DNA of 64,000 nucleotides, taken from Streptomyces smyrnaeus (GTDB lineage Bacteria > Actinomycetota > Actinomycetes > Streptomycetales > Streptomycetaceae). Below, in pieces: positions 52,500 to 60,528 of the stretch (the stretch's first letter is position 1; each line of letters begins with the position of its first letter). The notes below the pieces were generated by a model. That model did not search any database and was not told the origin of the DNA. It saw nothing but the letters and a program-made list of their open reading frames with translations. A program made the translations under genes and the position numbers. Where the stretch lies: NCBI RefSeq assembly GCF_017676345.1, contig NZ_JAFFZM010000002.1, positions 186,001 to 250,000 of the forward strand, in the 5' to 3' direction.

Positions 52500-53250
52500 T
52501 CTGCCGGTTCGGGTGGCCTGGTGGCCCTGCCGGTTCGGCGGCCTGGCGGCTCTGCGGTCGGTGGCCCGGGGGCTTGGTGGCCCGGTGCCCCGGTGGCTTG
52601 GCGGCCTCGCTGCTCGATCGCCGCAGCGGCCTTGCGGCCTTGCGGCTCGGGGCCTGCGGTGGCTCGGTTGCTCCGGTGCCCCTGGCGGCCCGGTGCCCCT
52701 GGCGGCTCGGCGGCCTGGCGGCCTGGCGGCCCGGTGGCTCTGGCGGCTCGTTGGCCTGGCGGCTTGCTGCCCGCTGTCCCGGTTTCCCCAGCGGCCTGGC
52801 GGCCAGGCGGCCCGGTGGCCCGGTGCCTCGGGGGTCCAGTGGTCCTCAGCGGCCTGGTGGCCCGGCGGCTCTGGTGACTTGGCGGCCTCGGGGCTCGATC
52901 GCCCCGATCGCCTCGTGGCTCGGTGGCTCTGGTGGCCAACCGCTGGCCTCGCGGCTTGGTCGCCTGGTTGTTCAGGCGGCCTCGCGGCTCCGGTGACCCG
53001 TGGCTTGGGAGCCCGTCGGCTCCGGCGGCCCGGTTGCTCCCGTGGCCGGTGGCCTTGCGCTCTGGTGACTCGGTGGTCTAGCGGCCTCGCGGCCCGGTGG
53101 ACTGTCGGCCCGGTGGGCCCGTGGCCCGGTGGCCTGGCGGGCTCGCGGCTCGGTGGCCCAGTGGCCTGGGCCCCGTCGGCTTCGGTGCCCGGGCTGTTCT
53201 GGTGGGCTCGCGGCTCGGCCGCTCGGCGGCCTGACGGCTCGGGGCCCCGA
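52500..53250. repeat. Array of degenerate 8-bp repeats, adenine-poor on the plus strand
   Basis: About 750 bp are built of roughly 90 octamers with consensus GGYGGCYY. Clean runs are GGTGGCCC-GGTGCCCC-(two more) at 52576-52607 and five in a row at 52701-52740 (GGCGGCTC, GGCGGCCT twice, GGCGGCCC, GGTGGCTC). Some units are 7 or 9 bp. By hand count only about 21 of 760 plus-strand bases are A, while T is near 20 percent. Eight is not a multiple of three, so the array is unlikely to be coding; the open frames across it exist because stops need A. It lies between a small Cys-pair gene and the PHO box of phoX. Confidence 0.8.
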
Positions 53251-53334
53251 TTCCACCGGCCCCCGGAGGTCCGGCCCCCCACCGGTGGTGCGGTGCCCGG
53301 TGGCCTGGTGGGGGCGGGTGTCGGTGGGGGACGT

Positions 53335-53367
53335 GTTCACCCGGGATTCATGCTGAGGTCGTTCTCC
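53335..53367 (+). promoter_or_regulatory. PHO box upstream of phoX
   Basis: GTTCACCCGGG (53335-53345) matches the Streptomyces PhoP 11-nt direct-repeat unit. ATTCATGCTGA (53346-53356) and GGTCGTTCTCC (53357-53367) are weaker following units. TAGCGT (53384-53389) may be the -10. The site lies 100-132 bp upstream of the phosphatase ATG. Confidence 0.65.
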
Positions 53368-53466
53368 CGCGTATCCGTCCCCATAGCGTCACGGCGGCGT
53401 ACGGCGTACAAGCGCAGACCGCGCACCGCCCACCGCGCAGACCGCGCACAGACCGGAGGAACGACG

Positions 53467-55557
53467 ATGCGAAAGCCGCTGCCGCTGCTCACTTCGCACC
53501 CCACGGGAAGATCAGCGATGACCTGCCGCTACCGCTGCGGCGACGCCTGCTTCCACGAGGTGCCCAACACCAGCTCGAACGAGTACGCCGGTGACGTCAT
53601 CGCCCGGGCCCTCTCGCGCCGGTCGGTGCTGCGCGCGGGTGCCGTTGTCGGCGTCGCCGCCGCCGCGGGTACCGGGCTGGCCGGTCCGGGTGCCGAGTCC
53701 GCCTCCGCAGCCGTCCCGGCGGGCAAGGGTCCCAAGCCGGGCAGGCCGCACGGCCGGGCGGCCAAGGGGCTGCGGTTCGAGCCGGTCGCGCCCAACACCG
53801 CGGACAAGGTGACGGTGCCGAAGGGCTACGAGCAGAACATCGTCATCCGCTGGGGCGAACCGATTCTGCGCGGGGCGCCGGACTTCGACCCCGAGCGGCA
53901 GAGCGCCAAGGCGCAGGCGGGGCAGTTCGGCTACAACAACGACTTCCTCACCCTGCTGCCGCTCTCCTCGCGGCACCGCGGCCACGGCGCCGACCAGCTG
54001 CTGGTGGCCAACCACGAGTACACCGACGAGGTGCTGATGTTCGCCGGGTACGACCCGGAGAAGCCCACCCGTGAGCAGGTCGAGATCGCCTGGGCCGCGC
54101 ACGGCCTGTCCGTCGTCGCCGTCTCCGGTGAGCGCCGTACGGGCGCACTGCGCGCCGTGCCCCGCCACCCGCTCAACCGCCGGGTGACCGCCACCACGCC
54201 GTTCGAGCTCACGGGCCCGGCGGCGGGCAGCCCGCTGCTGCGCACCAAGGCCGACCCGCGCGGGCGCCGGGTGCTGGGCACCCTCAACAACTGTTCCGGC
54301 GGCACCACGCCCTGGGGCACGGTGCTCTCCGGCGAGGAGAACTTCAACCAGTACTTCGCCAACGCGGAGAAGGTGACCGACCCGGAGCGGGCCGCCACCC
54401 TCAAGCGCTACGGCGTCACCGGCGGCGCCAGCGAGCGGCGCTGGGAGGAGTTCGACGAGCGGTTCGACCTGACCGAGGAGCCGAACGAGGTGCACCGCTT
54501 CGGCTGGGTGGTCGAGCTGGACCCGTACGACCCCGACTCCACGCCCCGCAAGCACACCGCGCTGGGGCGCTTCAAGCACGAGGCGGCCCAGCCGCGGCTG
54601 TCCCGGGACGGGCACGCGGTCGTCTACATGGGCGACGATGAGCGCTTCGACTACTTCTACAAGTTCGTCTCCAAGAAGACGATGCGCCGCGGCCACAGCG
54701 CGGCCGACCGGCGCCACAACCTGTCCCTGCTGGACGAGGGCACCCTCTATGTCGCCAAGCTGACCGGGGAAAGCCCGGCCGAGGAGATCGACGGCACCGG
54801 CACGCTGCCCGAGGACGGCGAGTTCGACGGCACCGGCCGGTGGATCCCGCTGGCCAGCGGCGACCGGTCGTACGTGGAGGGCATGACGGCCGAGGAGGTG
54901 TACGTCTTCACCCGGATGGCCGCCGACAAGGCGGGCGCCACCAAGATGGACCGCCCCGAGGACATCGAGCCCAGCCCGCGCACGGGCCGGGTCTATGTGG
55001 CGCTGACCAACAACACCGACCGGGGCAAGGAGGGCAAGCCGGGGGCGGACGAGGCCAACCCGCGGCACGGCAACAAGCACGGACAGGTGCTGGAGTTCGC
55101 CGAGCGGGGCAACGACCCCAGGGCGCGGTCCTTCTCCTGGCGGCTCTTCCTGGTCTGCGGCGACCCGGAGGACCCGGGCACCTACTTCGGCGGTTTCCCC
55201 AAGGACCAGGTCAGCCCGATCTCCTGCCCGGACAACGTGACGTTCGACGACTTCGGCAATCTGTGGCTGTCCACGGACGGCAACAAGCTGGGCTCGCACG
55301 ACGGACTCTTCGGCGTGGCCACGGCCGGTTCGCGGCGCGGCGAGGTCCGGCAGTTCCTGACCGTCCCGACGGGTGCCGAGACATGCGGTCCGCTGGTGCA
55401 GGACCGGCGGGTGCTGGTCGCCGTCCAGCACCCGGGTGAGGTGGACGGTGCCTCGGTGGAGCAGCCCGCCTCCAGCTGGCCGGACGGTCCGGGCTCGTAC
55501 GTCCGCCCCGCGGTGGTGGCCGTCTGGCCGAAGGACGGCTCCGACGTCGGACGGTGA
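53467..55557 (+). CDS. phoX: PhoX-family alkaline phosphatase, Tat-exported
   Basis: A 696-aa protein of the PhoX (DUF839) family. A twin-arginine signal is near residue 48 (ALSRRSVLRAGAVVGVAAAAG), preceded by MTCRYRCGDACFHEVPN, the usual PhoX leader. Conserved blocks are LLVANHEYTDEVLMF, NNCSGGTTPWGTVLSGEENF, EAAQPRLSRDGHAVVYMGDDERFDYFYKF (given here in part: VVYMGDDERFDYFYKFVS) and CPDNVTFDDFGNLWLSTDG. PhoX enzymes use Ca/Fe centres to release phosphate from esters outside the cell. ATG 53467 follows GGAGGA. A PHO box upstream fits control by PhoR-PhoP. Confidence 0.92.
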   Translation: MRKPLPLLTSHPTGRSAMTCRYRCGDACFHEVPNTSSNEYAGDVIARALSRRSVLRAGAVVGVAAAAGTGLAGPGAESASAAVPAGKGPKPGRPHGRAAKGLRFEPVAPNTADKVTVPKGYEQNIVIRWGEPILRGAPDFDPERQSAKAQAGQFGYNNDFLTLLPLSSRHRGHGADQLLVANHEYTDEVLMFAGYDPEKPTREQVEIAWAAHGLSVVAVSGERRTGALRAVPRHPLNRRVTATTPFELTGPAAGSPLLRTKADPRGRRVLGTLNNCSGGTTPWGTVLSGEENFNQYFANAEKVTDPERAATLKRYGVTGGASERRWEEFDERFDLTEEPNEVHRFGWVVELDPYDPDSTPRKHTALGRFKHEAAQPRLSRDGHAVVYMGDDERFDYFYKFVSKKTMRRGHSAADRRHNLSLLDEGTLYVAKLTGESPAEEIDGTGTLPEDGEFDGTGRWIPLASGDRSYVEGMTAEEVYVFTRMAADKAGATKMDRPEDIEPSPRTGRVYVALTNNTDRGKEGKPGADEANPRHGNKHGQVLEFAERGNDPRARSFSWRLFLVCGDPEDPGTYFGGFPKDQVSPISCPDNVTFDDFGNLWLSTDGNKLGSHDGLFGVATAGSRRGEVRQFLTVPTGAETCGPLVQDRRVLVAVQHPGEVDGASVEQPASSWPDGPGSYVRPAVVAVWPKDGSDVGR

Positions 55558-55576
55558 GGACCGGCAGCAAGCGTGG

Positions 55577-55614
55577 GCGCGGGCCCCGTCGGCGGTGACC
55601 GGCGGGGCCCGCGC
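55577..55614 (+). terminator. Hairpin terminator after phoX
   Basis: GCGCGGGCCCCG (55577-55588) and its complement (55603-55614) form a perfect 12-bp stem with a 14-nt loop, 20 nt after the phoX stop. Confidence 0.75.
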
Positions 55615-55750
55615 CGTGCGGTGGCGGGCCCCGGTCGCCCGTGCGAGGGTGACCAGAGGGACAAGGGGCTACGAAAGTGCCGTATCGGGTATCAGGCGGA
55701 ACGCCCACCATCACGCCAACCACGCCAACCTCGCGGGTGCAGGTGCAGCC

Positions 55751-57091
55751 ATGGAGCGAACCAGAATTCTGATCGTCGGCGGCGGCTTCGCCGGAGTCGA
55801 GTGCGCACGCGGGCTGGAGCGCGGTCTGCGGCCCGAAGAGGCGGAGATCGCTCTCGTCACCCCGGCCAGCTACGAGCTGTACCTTCCGCTGCTCCCCCAG
55901 GTCGCGGCCGGGGTGCTCACCCCGCAGTCGGTCGCGCCGCCGCTGCGCCGGCTGGTGCGCAGGACCTCCATCGTCCCCGGCATGGTCATCGGGATCGACC
56001 CGCACGATCGTATGTGCATCGTCCGGCTCATCAGCGGGGAGACCGTCAACCAGCCCTACGACCGGCTGATCCTCACCCCCGGCAGTGTCACCCGCAGCTT
56101 CGACATCCCCGGTCTCAACGAGCAGGCCCGCGGGATGAAGACGCTCGCCGAGGCCGCCTACGTACGCGACCATGTGATCGCCCAGCTCGATCTGGCGGCG
56201 GCCAGCACCAACGAGCAGGAGCGCAGGGAGCGGCTGCAGTTCGTCGTGGTCGGCGGCGGCTACGCGGGCACCGAGACGGTCGCCTGCCTGCAGCGGCTCA
56301 CCAACTCCGCCGCCAAGCGCTATCCGCGGCTCGACCCCGACCTGATCAAGTGGCATCTGCTGGACATCGCACCGAAGCTGATGCCCGAGCTCGGGGAGAA
56401 GCTGGGGCGGCGCGCGCAGCAGATCCTGCGCGAGCGCGGGACCGATGTGTCGCTGGGCGTCTCCGTCGCCAAGGCCGAGGAGCGGCGGATCACCCTGACC
56501 GACAACCGGGTGCTGCCCTCCCGCACCCTGATCTGGACGGCGGGCGTCGCAGCCAGCCCGCTGATCGGCACTCTCGACGCGGAGACGATCAAGGGGCGGC
56601 TGGCGGTCAACGCCGACTTCACGGTGCCGGGGCACCCGGGCGTGTACGCGCTGGGCGACGCGGCGGCCGTACCCGATCTGACGAAGGTCGGCGGCGCCGT
56701 GTGCCCGCCCACCGCGCAGCACGCCGGCCGGCAGGGCAAGCACATGGCCCGCAATCTGATCGCCTCGCTGCGCGGCGAGCCCATGACGCCGTACCGGCAC
56801 AAGGACCTGGGGCTGGTCGTGGATCTCGGCGGTACGGACGCGGTGGCCCGCCCGCTCGGATACGAGTTCTCCGGGTTCCCGGCGCAGGTCATCGCGCGCG
56901 GCTACCACCTGATGGCGCTGCCCACCTTCACCGCGAAGGCCCGCACCGTGGCGAACTGGAACCTCAACGCGCTGACCGGTGACGACTTCCTGCGCACCGG
57001 CTTCCTCTCCCGCCGCCCCGCCACCCTCCAGGACATGGAGGCCACGGACGCCTACCTCACCCAGGAGCGGGCACGCGAGCTGACGCCATGA
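55751..57091 (+). CDS. ndh: Type II NADH dehydrogenase (NDH-2)
   Basis: A 446-aa flavoprotein. The FAD site is ILIVGGGFAGVECARGLERG, the NADH site is FVVVGGGYAGTETVACLQRL (about 158) and the second FAD contact is GVYALGDAAAVPD; AQHAGRQGKHMARNL follows as in NDH-2. A C-terminal hydrophobic region (LMALPTFTAKARTVANWNLN) would sit on the membrane. It passes electrons from NADH to menaquinone without pumping protons. The stop overlaps a 25-codon ORF (ATGA). Confidence 0.9.
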   Translation: MERTRILIVGGGFAGVECARGLERGLRPEEAEIALVTPASYELYLPLLPQVAAGVLTPQSVAPPLRRLVRRTSIVPGMVIGIDPHDRMCIVRLISGETVNQPYDRLILTPGSVTRSFDIPGLNEQARGMKTLAEAAYVRDHVIAQLDLAAASTNEQERRERLQFVVVGGGYAGTETVACLQRLTNSAAKRYPRLDPDLIKWHLLDIAPKLMPELGEKLGRRAQQILRERGTDVSLGVSVAKAEERRITLTDNRVLPSRTLIWTAGVAASPLIGTLDAETIKGRLAVNADFTVPGHPGVYALGDAAAVPDLTKVGGAVCPPTAQHAGRQGKHMARNLIASLRGEPMTPYRHKDLGLVVDLGGTDAVARPLGYEFSGFPAQVIARGYHLMALPTFTAKARTVANWNLNALTGDDFLRTGFLSRRPATLQDMEATDAYLTQERARELTP

Positions 57092-57165
57092 GGTGGTTCT
57101 TCCGCGCCGTGGTCGGTGCCGTCATCCGGGAGATCGTCCGCGCGTTCTCGCGGGGTCGCCGCTGA
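57088..57165 (+). CDS. Possible 25-aa amphipathic protein coupled to ndh
   Basis: ATG 57088 overlaps the ndh stop (ATGA). The 25 codons give MRWFFRAVVGAV followed by IREIVRAFSRGRR: an arginine-rich amphipathic helix suited to the inner membrane surface. Codon third positions are GC-rich, like real genes here. No family is recognised. It may be a small accessory of NDH-2, or chance. Confidence 0.4.
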   Translation: MRWFFRAVVGAVIREIVRAFSRGRR

Positions 57166-57168
57166 GCC

Positions 57169-57199
57169 TTGACTTGAAGTGAACTTCAAGTCGGAGGGT
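57169..57199 (+). promoter_or_regulatory. MerR-type promoter with inverted repeat
   Basis: ACTTGAAGT-GA-ACTTCAAGT (57172-57191) has 9-bp perfect arms and lies between TTGACT (57169-57174) and GAGGGT (57194-57199), spaced 19 bp. A 19-bp spacer filled by a dyad is the hallmark of MerR/SoxR-activated promoters. It precedes the quinone oxidoreductase gene. No merR gene is in the window. Confidence 0.6.
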
Positions 57200-57244
57200 G
57201 GGGGCCTCGCAGCCAGCGAGAGCCCCGAGCCGGAAGGCACCACC

Positions 57245-58234
57245 ATGCACGCCGTCGTCCTGCACGCGTTCGGCCCCGCCGAGAACCTTCGCCATGAGAC
57301 GCTGCCCGACCCCGAACCCGGCCCGGGGCAGCTGCGGATCGCCGTCCGCGCCGCCGGAGTGCACGCCATCGAGACCGTCCTGCGGGCCGGGGTGACCGAG
57401 GGCCTCGTACCGCCGCTGCCCGAGCTGCCGACTGTGTTCGGCGGCGAGGTCTCCGGCACCGTGGACGCGGTGGGGCCCGACGTCGACCCCGACTGGCTGG
57501 GCCGCGAGGTGGTCACCGCGAGCGGCACCCCCGGCGGCTACGCGGAACTGGCCGTCGCCGACGTCGCGGAGGTGCTGGAGCGCCCCGCCGGCCTCACCCA
57601 CGAGGTGGCCGTCGCGGCGGTGGTGACGGGCACGACCACGGTCGGTGTCCTCGCCCACGCACAGCTCGGGCCGCAGGACGTGGTGCTGGTCAACTCGGCG
57701 GCGGGCGGCATCGGACGGCTGCTGGTCCAGCACGCCCACGCGCTGGGCGCCGTGGTGATCGGCGCCGCCGGGGGCCCCGCGAAGACGGCGGCCGTCCGCG
57801 AGTCGGGCGCCGACCTGGCCGTCGACTACAACCTCCCCGACTGGGGGCGCACGGTCGCCGACTGGCTGGCCGGCCCCGGCGGCGGACGCACCCTCACCGC
57901 CGTACTGGACGGGGTGGGCGGCGAGAAGGCCCGCACCGCCTACGGTCTGCTCGGCGAGGGCGGTCGCCTGGTGACGTACGGCGCCATCTCCGGCACCGAG
58001 TTCACGCCCTCCCCCGACGAGCTTACGGCCCACGGCCGCACCCATGTCGACGCCCTCGGGGCCCTGCTCGCCCACCCCGAGCACAACGCCGCCCACCGTG
58101 CCGAAGCCCTCGCCCGTACCGCCGCCGGGACCTTCACCCACACCACCCACCCCTTCCCCCTCGCCGAAGCCGCCCGGGCCCACCGCGCACTGGAACAGCG
58201 CGAAACCACGGGGAAGGTGGTCCTGATCCCGTAG
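57245..58234 (+). CDS. Quinone oxidoreductase, zinc-independent MDR family
   Basis: A 329-aa reductase: MHAVVLHAFGPAENLRHETL, FGGEVSGTVDAVGPDVD, then the Rossmann loop VNSAAGGIGRLLVQHAHALG and LDGVGGEKARTAYGLLGEGG. Zinc ligands are absent, as in QOR. It probably reduces quinones or reactive enones with NADPH. The MerR-type promoter upstream suggests induction by redox or electrophile stress (inference). ATG 57245 follows at a normal distance. Confidence 0.88.
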   Translation: MHAVVLHAFGPAENLRHETLPDPEPGPGQLRIAVRAAGVHAIETVLRAGVTEGLVPPLPELPTVFGGEVSGTVDAVGPDVDPDWLGREVVTASGTPGGYAELAVADVAEVLERPAGLTHEVAVAAVVTGTTTVGVLAHAQLGPQDVVLVNSAAGGIGRLLVQHAHALGAVVIGAAGGPAKTAAVRESGADLAVDYNLPDWGRTVADWLAGPGGGRTLTAVLDGVGGEKARTAYGLLGEGGRLVTYGAISGTEFTPSPDELTAHGRTHVDALGALLAHPEHNAAHRAEALARTAAGTFTHTTHPFPLAEAARAHRALEQRETTGKVVLIP

Positions 58235-58379
58235 CTCCCGTTATGGGGCGAGGGACCGAGGCCGTCCGGAATGCGGTGCGGAATGCGGTCCGGTGGCCGC
58301 GTGGGGGCGCGCATTCGGTGGGGGAATCCGGGCACAGTTGGGGGAGACGTTGGAACGACGAGGAGCGTGAGGAGCCCCC

Positions 58380-59522
58380 ATGCCCACGGTGCCGGTGGTG
58401 CGCAGCCTGCGCAGGGTGGTGCGGCCACGTGTGCCGCGCCCCGTGGTGGACCTGTCGCATCCGGCGCGCTCCCCGCTGGGCACCTCCGTGGTGAGCTGCG
58501 TCGCCTACGACCGCGAGGGCACCCGGCTGATGGCGGAGTGCGGTGTCGAGGAGGCGCTGGCCTGTGTCCGCAAGGGCGGGCGCGGCGAGGAGGGCGGCTT
58601 CGTCTGGATCGGGCTGCACGAGCCGACGGAGGCCGAGTTCGAGGGCATCACCGAACTGTTCGGGCTGCACCCGCTCGCCGTGGAGAACGCCCTGGAGCCG
58701 CATCAGCGGCCGAAGGCCGAGTGGTTCGGCGGCGACATGATGTTCGCCGTCTTCAAGACGGTCAGCTATGTGGAGCGCGAGAAGGTGTCCACCACCAGCG
58801 AGGTGGTGGACACCGGCGAGATCATCGTCTTCACCGGGGCCGACTTCGTGATCACCGTGCGGCACGGCCGGCACGGCTCACTTGGCCCGCTGCGGGAGGA
58901 GTTGGAGGCCCGGCCGGAGCGGCTGGCGCAGGGTCCGGCAGCCGTGCTGCACGCGGTCGCCGACCGGGTCGTGGACGACTACCTGCTGGTCGCGGACGAG
59001 GTGCAGAACGACATCGACGAACTGGAGAGCGATGTCTTCGCCTCCGCGGCCCCGTTCGGCGGGAGCGCCGCGGGCGGCGGCTCCGGCACCAGCAGGGTCT
59101 ACCAGCTCAAGCGCGAGCTGCTCGAACTGAAGCGTGCCACCTTGCCGTTGGCGCGGCCGCTGGAGCTGCTGTCCGACCGCCCCAACCGCCTCATCGACGC
59201 CGAGATACGCAAGTATTTCCGGGACGTCGCCGACCATCTGGCCCGGGTCGTCGAGCAGATCGCCTCCTTCGAGGCGCTCCTCGACTCGATCCTGCAGGCG
59301 CATCTGGCGCAGGTCTCCACCGCCCAGAACGAGGGCATGCGCAAGATCAGCGCCTGGGTCGCCATCGTCGCGGTCCCGACGATGGTGTGCGGCATCTACG
59401 GTATGAACTTCGACCACATGCCCGAGCTGCACTGGCCGCTCGGCTATCCGCTGACCCTCGTCGTGATCGCCGTCACCTGCGTGGCCATGTACCGCGCGTT
59501 CCGCCGGAACGGTTGGTTGTGA
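58380..59522 (+). CDS. corA: CorA-family Mg/Co transporter
   Basis: A 380-aa CorA-family channel. The large N-terminal cytosolic domain has GFVWIGLHEPTEAEFEGITE and LHPLAVENALEPHQRPKAEW; the long helix is near AQVSTAQNEGMRKISAWVAI, and the pore signature YGMNF lies at the end of the first membrane helix (VCGIYGMNFDHMPEL). A Gly-rich insert at about 225-240 (GGSAAGGGSG) is unusual. It imports Mg or related divalent ions. It is the first gene of the plus-strand 3' region. Confidence 0.92.
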   Translation: MPTVPVVRSLRRVVRPRVPRPVVDLSHPARSPLGTSVVSCVAYDREGTRLMAECGVEEALACVRKGGRGEEGGFVWIGLHEPTEAEFEGITELFGLHPLAVENALEPHQRPKAEWFGGDMMFAVFKTVSYVEREKVSTTSEVVDTGEIIVFTGADFVITVRHGRHGSLGPLREELEARPERLAQGPAAVLHAVADRVVDDYLLVADEVQNDIDELESDVFASAAPFGGSAAGGGSGTSRVYQLKRELLELKRATLPLARPLELLSDRPNRLIDAEIRKYFRDVADHLARVVEQIASFEALLDSILQAHLAQVSTAQNEGMRKISAWVAIVAVPTMVCGIYGMNFDHMPELHWPLGYPLTLVVIAVTCVAMYRAFRRNGWL

Positions 59523-59637
59523 GCGCTGGGGAGGGACTGCCCCTGCCCGTCGTCTGCAGGCTGACAGGGCGCAGCCCCCGTGCGGGGTTCGGTAAATCCG
59601 AACCGCCAGTTCGGGTGCCTGCTCCATCGCGCCGCTG

Positions 59638-59656
59638 ACCTGCAGGTTTGTAGCGT
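59638..59656 (+). promoter_or_regulatory. Predicted leaderless promoter region of the ABC operon
   Basis: The 10-bp palindrome ACCTGCAGGT (59638-59647) is followed by a -10-like TAGCGT (59651-59656), 7 nt before the ATG of the ATPase gene. No Shine-Dalgarno site is seen. The palindrome may be an operator; the linked response regulator is a candidate. Confidence 0.4.
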
Positions 59657-59663
59657 CGGCGGC

Positions 59664-60528
59664 ATGGTGAATGCGGAGAGCGAACGGCGCGGGGCCGCGC
59701 TGGTCATGGCGGGGGTCACCCGGCGTCACGGACGGCGTAGGGGCGCCGTGCAGGCGCTGCGCGGCGTCGACGTGGAGCTGCCACGGGGGAGCTTCACGGC
59801 GGTGATGGGCCCCTCCGGTTCGGGCAAGAGCACCTTGCTGCAGTGCGCCGTGGGACTCGACCGGCCCACCGGGGGCAGCGTGCGGCTCGGTGGCCAGGAG
59901 CTGACCCGGATGGGCCGCCGCGCCCTGACGCGGTTGCGCCGGGAGCGGGTCGGCTTCGTCTTCCAGTCCTTCAATCTGCTCCCGGCCCTGACGGCGGAGC
60001 AGAACGTGGGGCTGCCGCTGCGGCTGGCTGGCGGCGGCACCCGCCGGGCCCGCGCCCGGGCCGGGGAGGCGCTGGCCCGGGTCGGGCTCGCGGATCGCGC
60101 CCACCACCGGCCCGCCGAGCTCTCCGGCGGCCAGCAGCAGCGGGTGGCGCTCGCCCGGGCGCTGGTGACCGAGCCGGAGGTGGTGTGCGCCGACGAACCG
60201 ACCGGGGCGCTCGATCACCGCGGAGGAGGTGCTGGCCCTCCTCCGCGAGTCGGTGGACGGGCTCGGTGCCACGGTGTTGATGGTCACCCACGATCCGACG
60301 GCGGCGGCCCACGCCGACCGGGTGCTGTTCCTGGCGGACGGCCTGCTGGTCGACGAGTATCCGGGCGCGGCGGGGGAGGCGGTGCGGGCCCGGTCCGATG
60401 CCGCCGCGCACATCGCCCGGCGGATGCGGGCCTTCACCCGGCCCGGGACGTCCGGGGCGTCCGGGACATCCGGAACGTCCGTGGCGCCCGTGGCGTCGGG
60501 GGCCGGGCGGGCGGGGGCGGCCGGATGA
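59664..60528 (+). pseudogene. ABC transporter ATPase with a +1 frameshift
   Basis: The gene reads as a MacB/LolD-type ATPase: Walker [15 protein letters not shown]-loop [17 protein letters not shown], signature [16 protein letters not shown] and Walker [13 protein letters not shown] end in one frame at about 60215. The rest ([22 protein letters not shown] with the H-loop His) continues in the +1 frame from 60217 to the stop at 60528. The break is at base 60216, GAT-C-ACC. A one-base insertion or a 5-nt deletion (TRT to T) would explain it. As sequenced the ATPase lacks its H-loop; a sequencing error is possible. The stop overlaps the permease ATG by 4 nt. Confidence 0.85.

Noticed and set aside
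52001..53282. Minus-strand frames through the array (Ala/Pro/Arg-rich)
   Set aside because: They merely translate the 8-bp repeats, have no ribosome site and no family similarity.
52207..55557. 1116-codon open frame covering the octamer array and phoX
   Set aside because: It is open only because the array lacks A and so lacks stops. The real gene starts at 53467 after GGAGGA, with the PHO box inside the longer frame.
55740..55760. Internal EcoRI-like GAATTC near the ndh start as a feature
   Set aside because: Chance restriction word without biological meaning.
55677..55772. 31-codon ORF (MPYRVSGGTPTI...) overlapping the ndh start
   Set aside because: No ribosome site, Thr/Pro-rich chance composition and overlap with ndh out of frame; kept out for lack of support.
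58266..58290. Tandem CGGAATGCGGT before corA
   Set aside because: Only two copies; too short to call an element.
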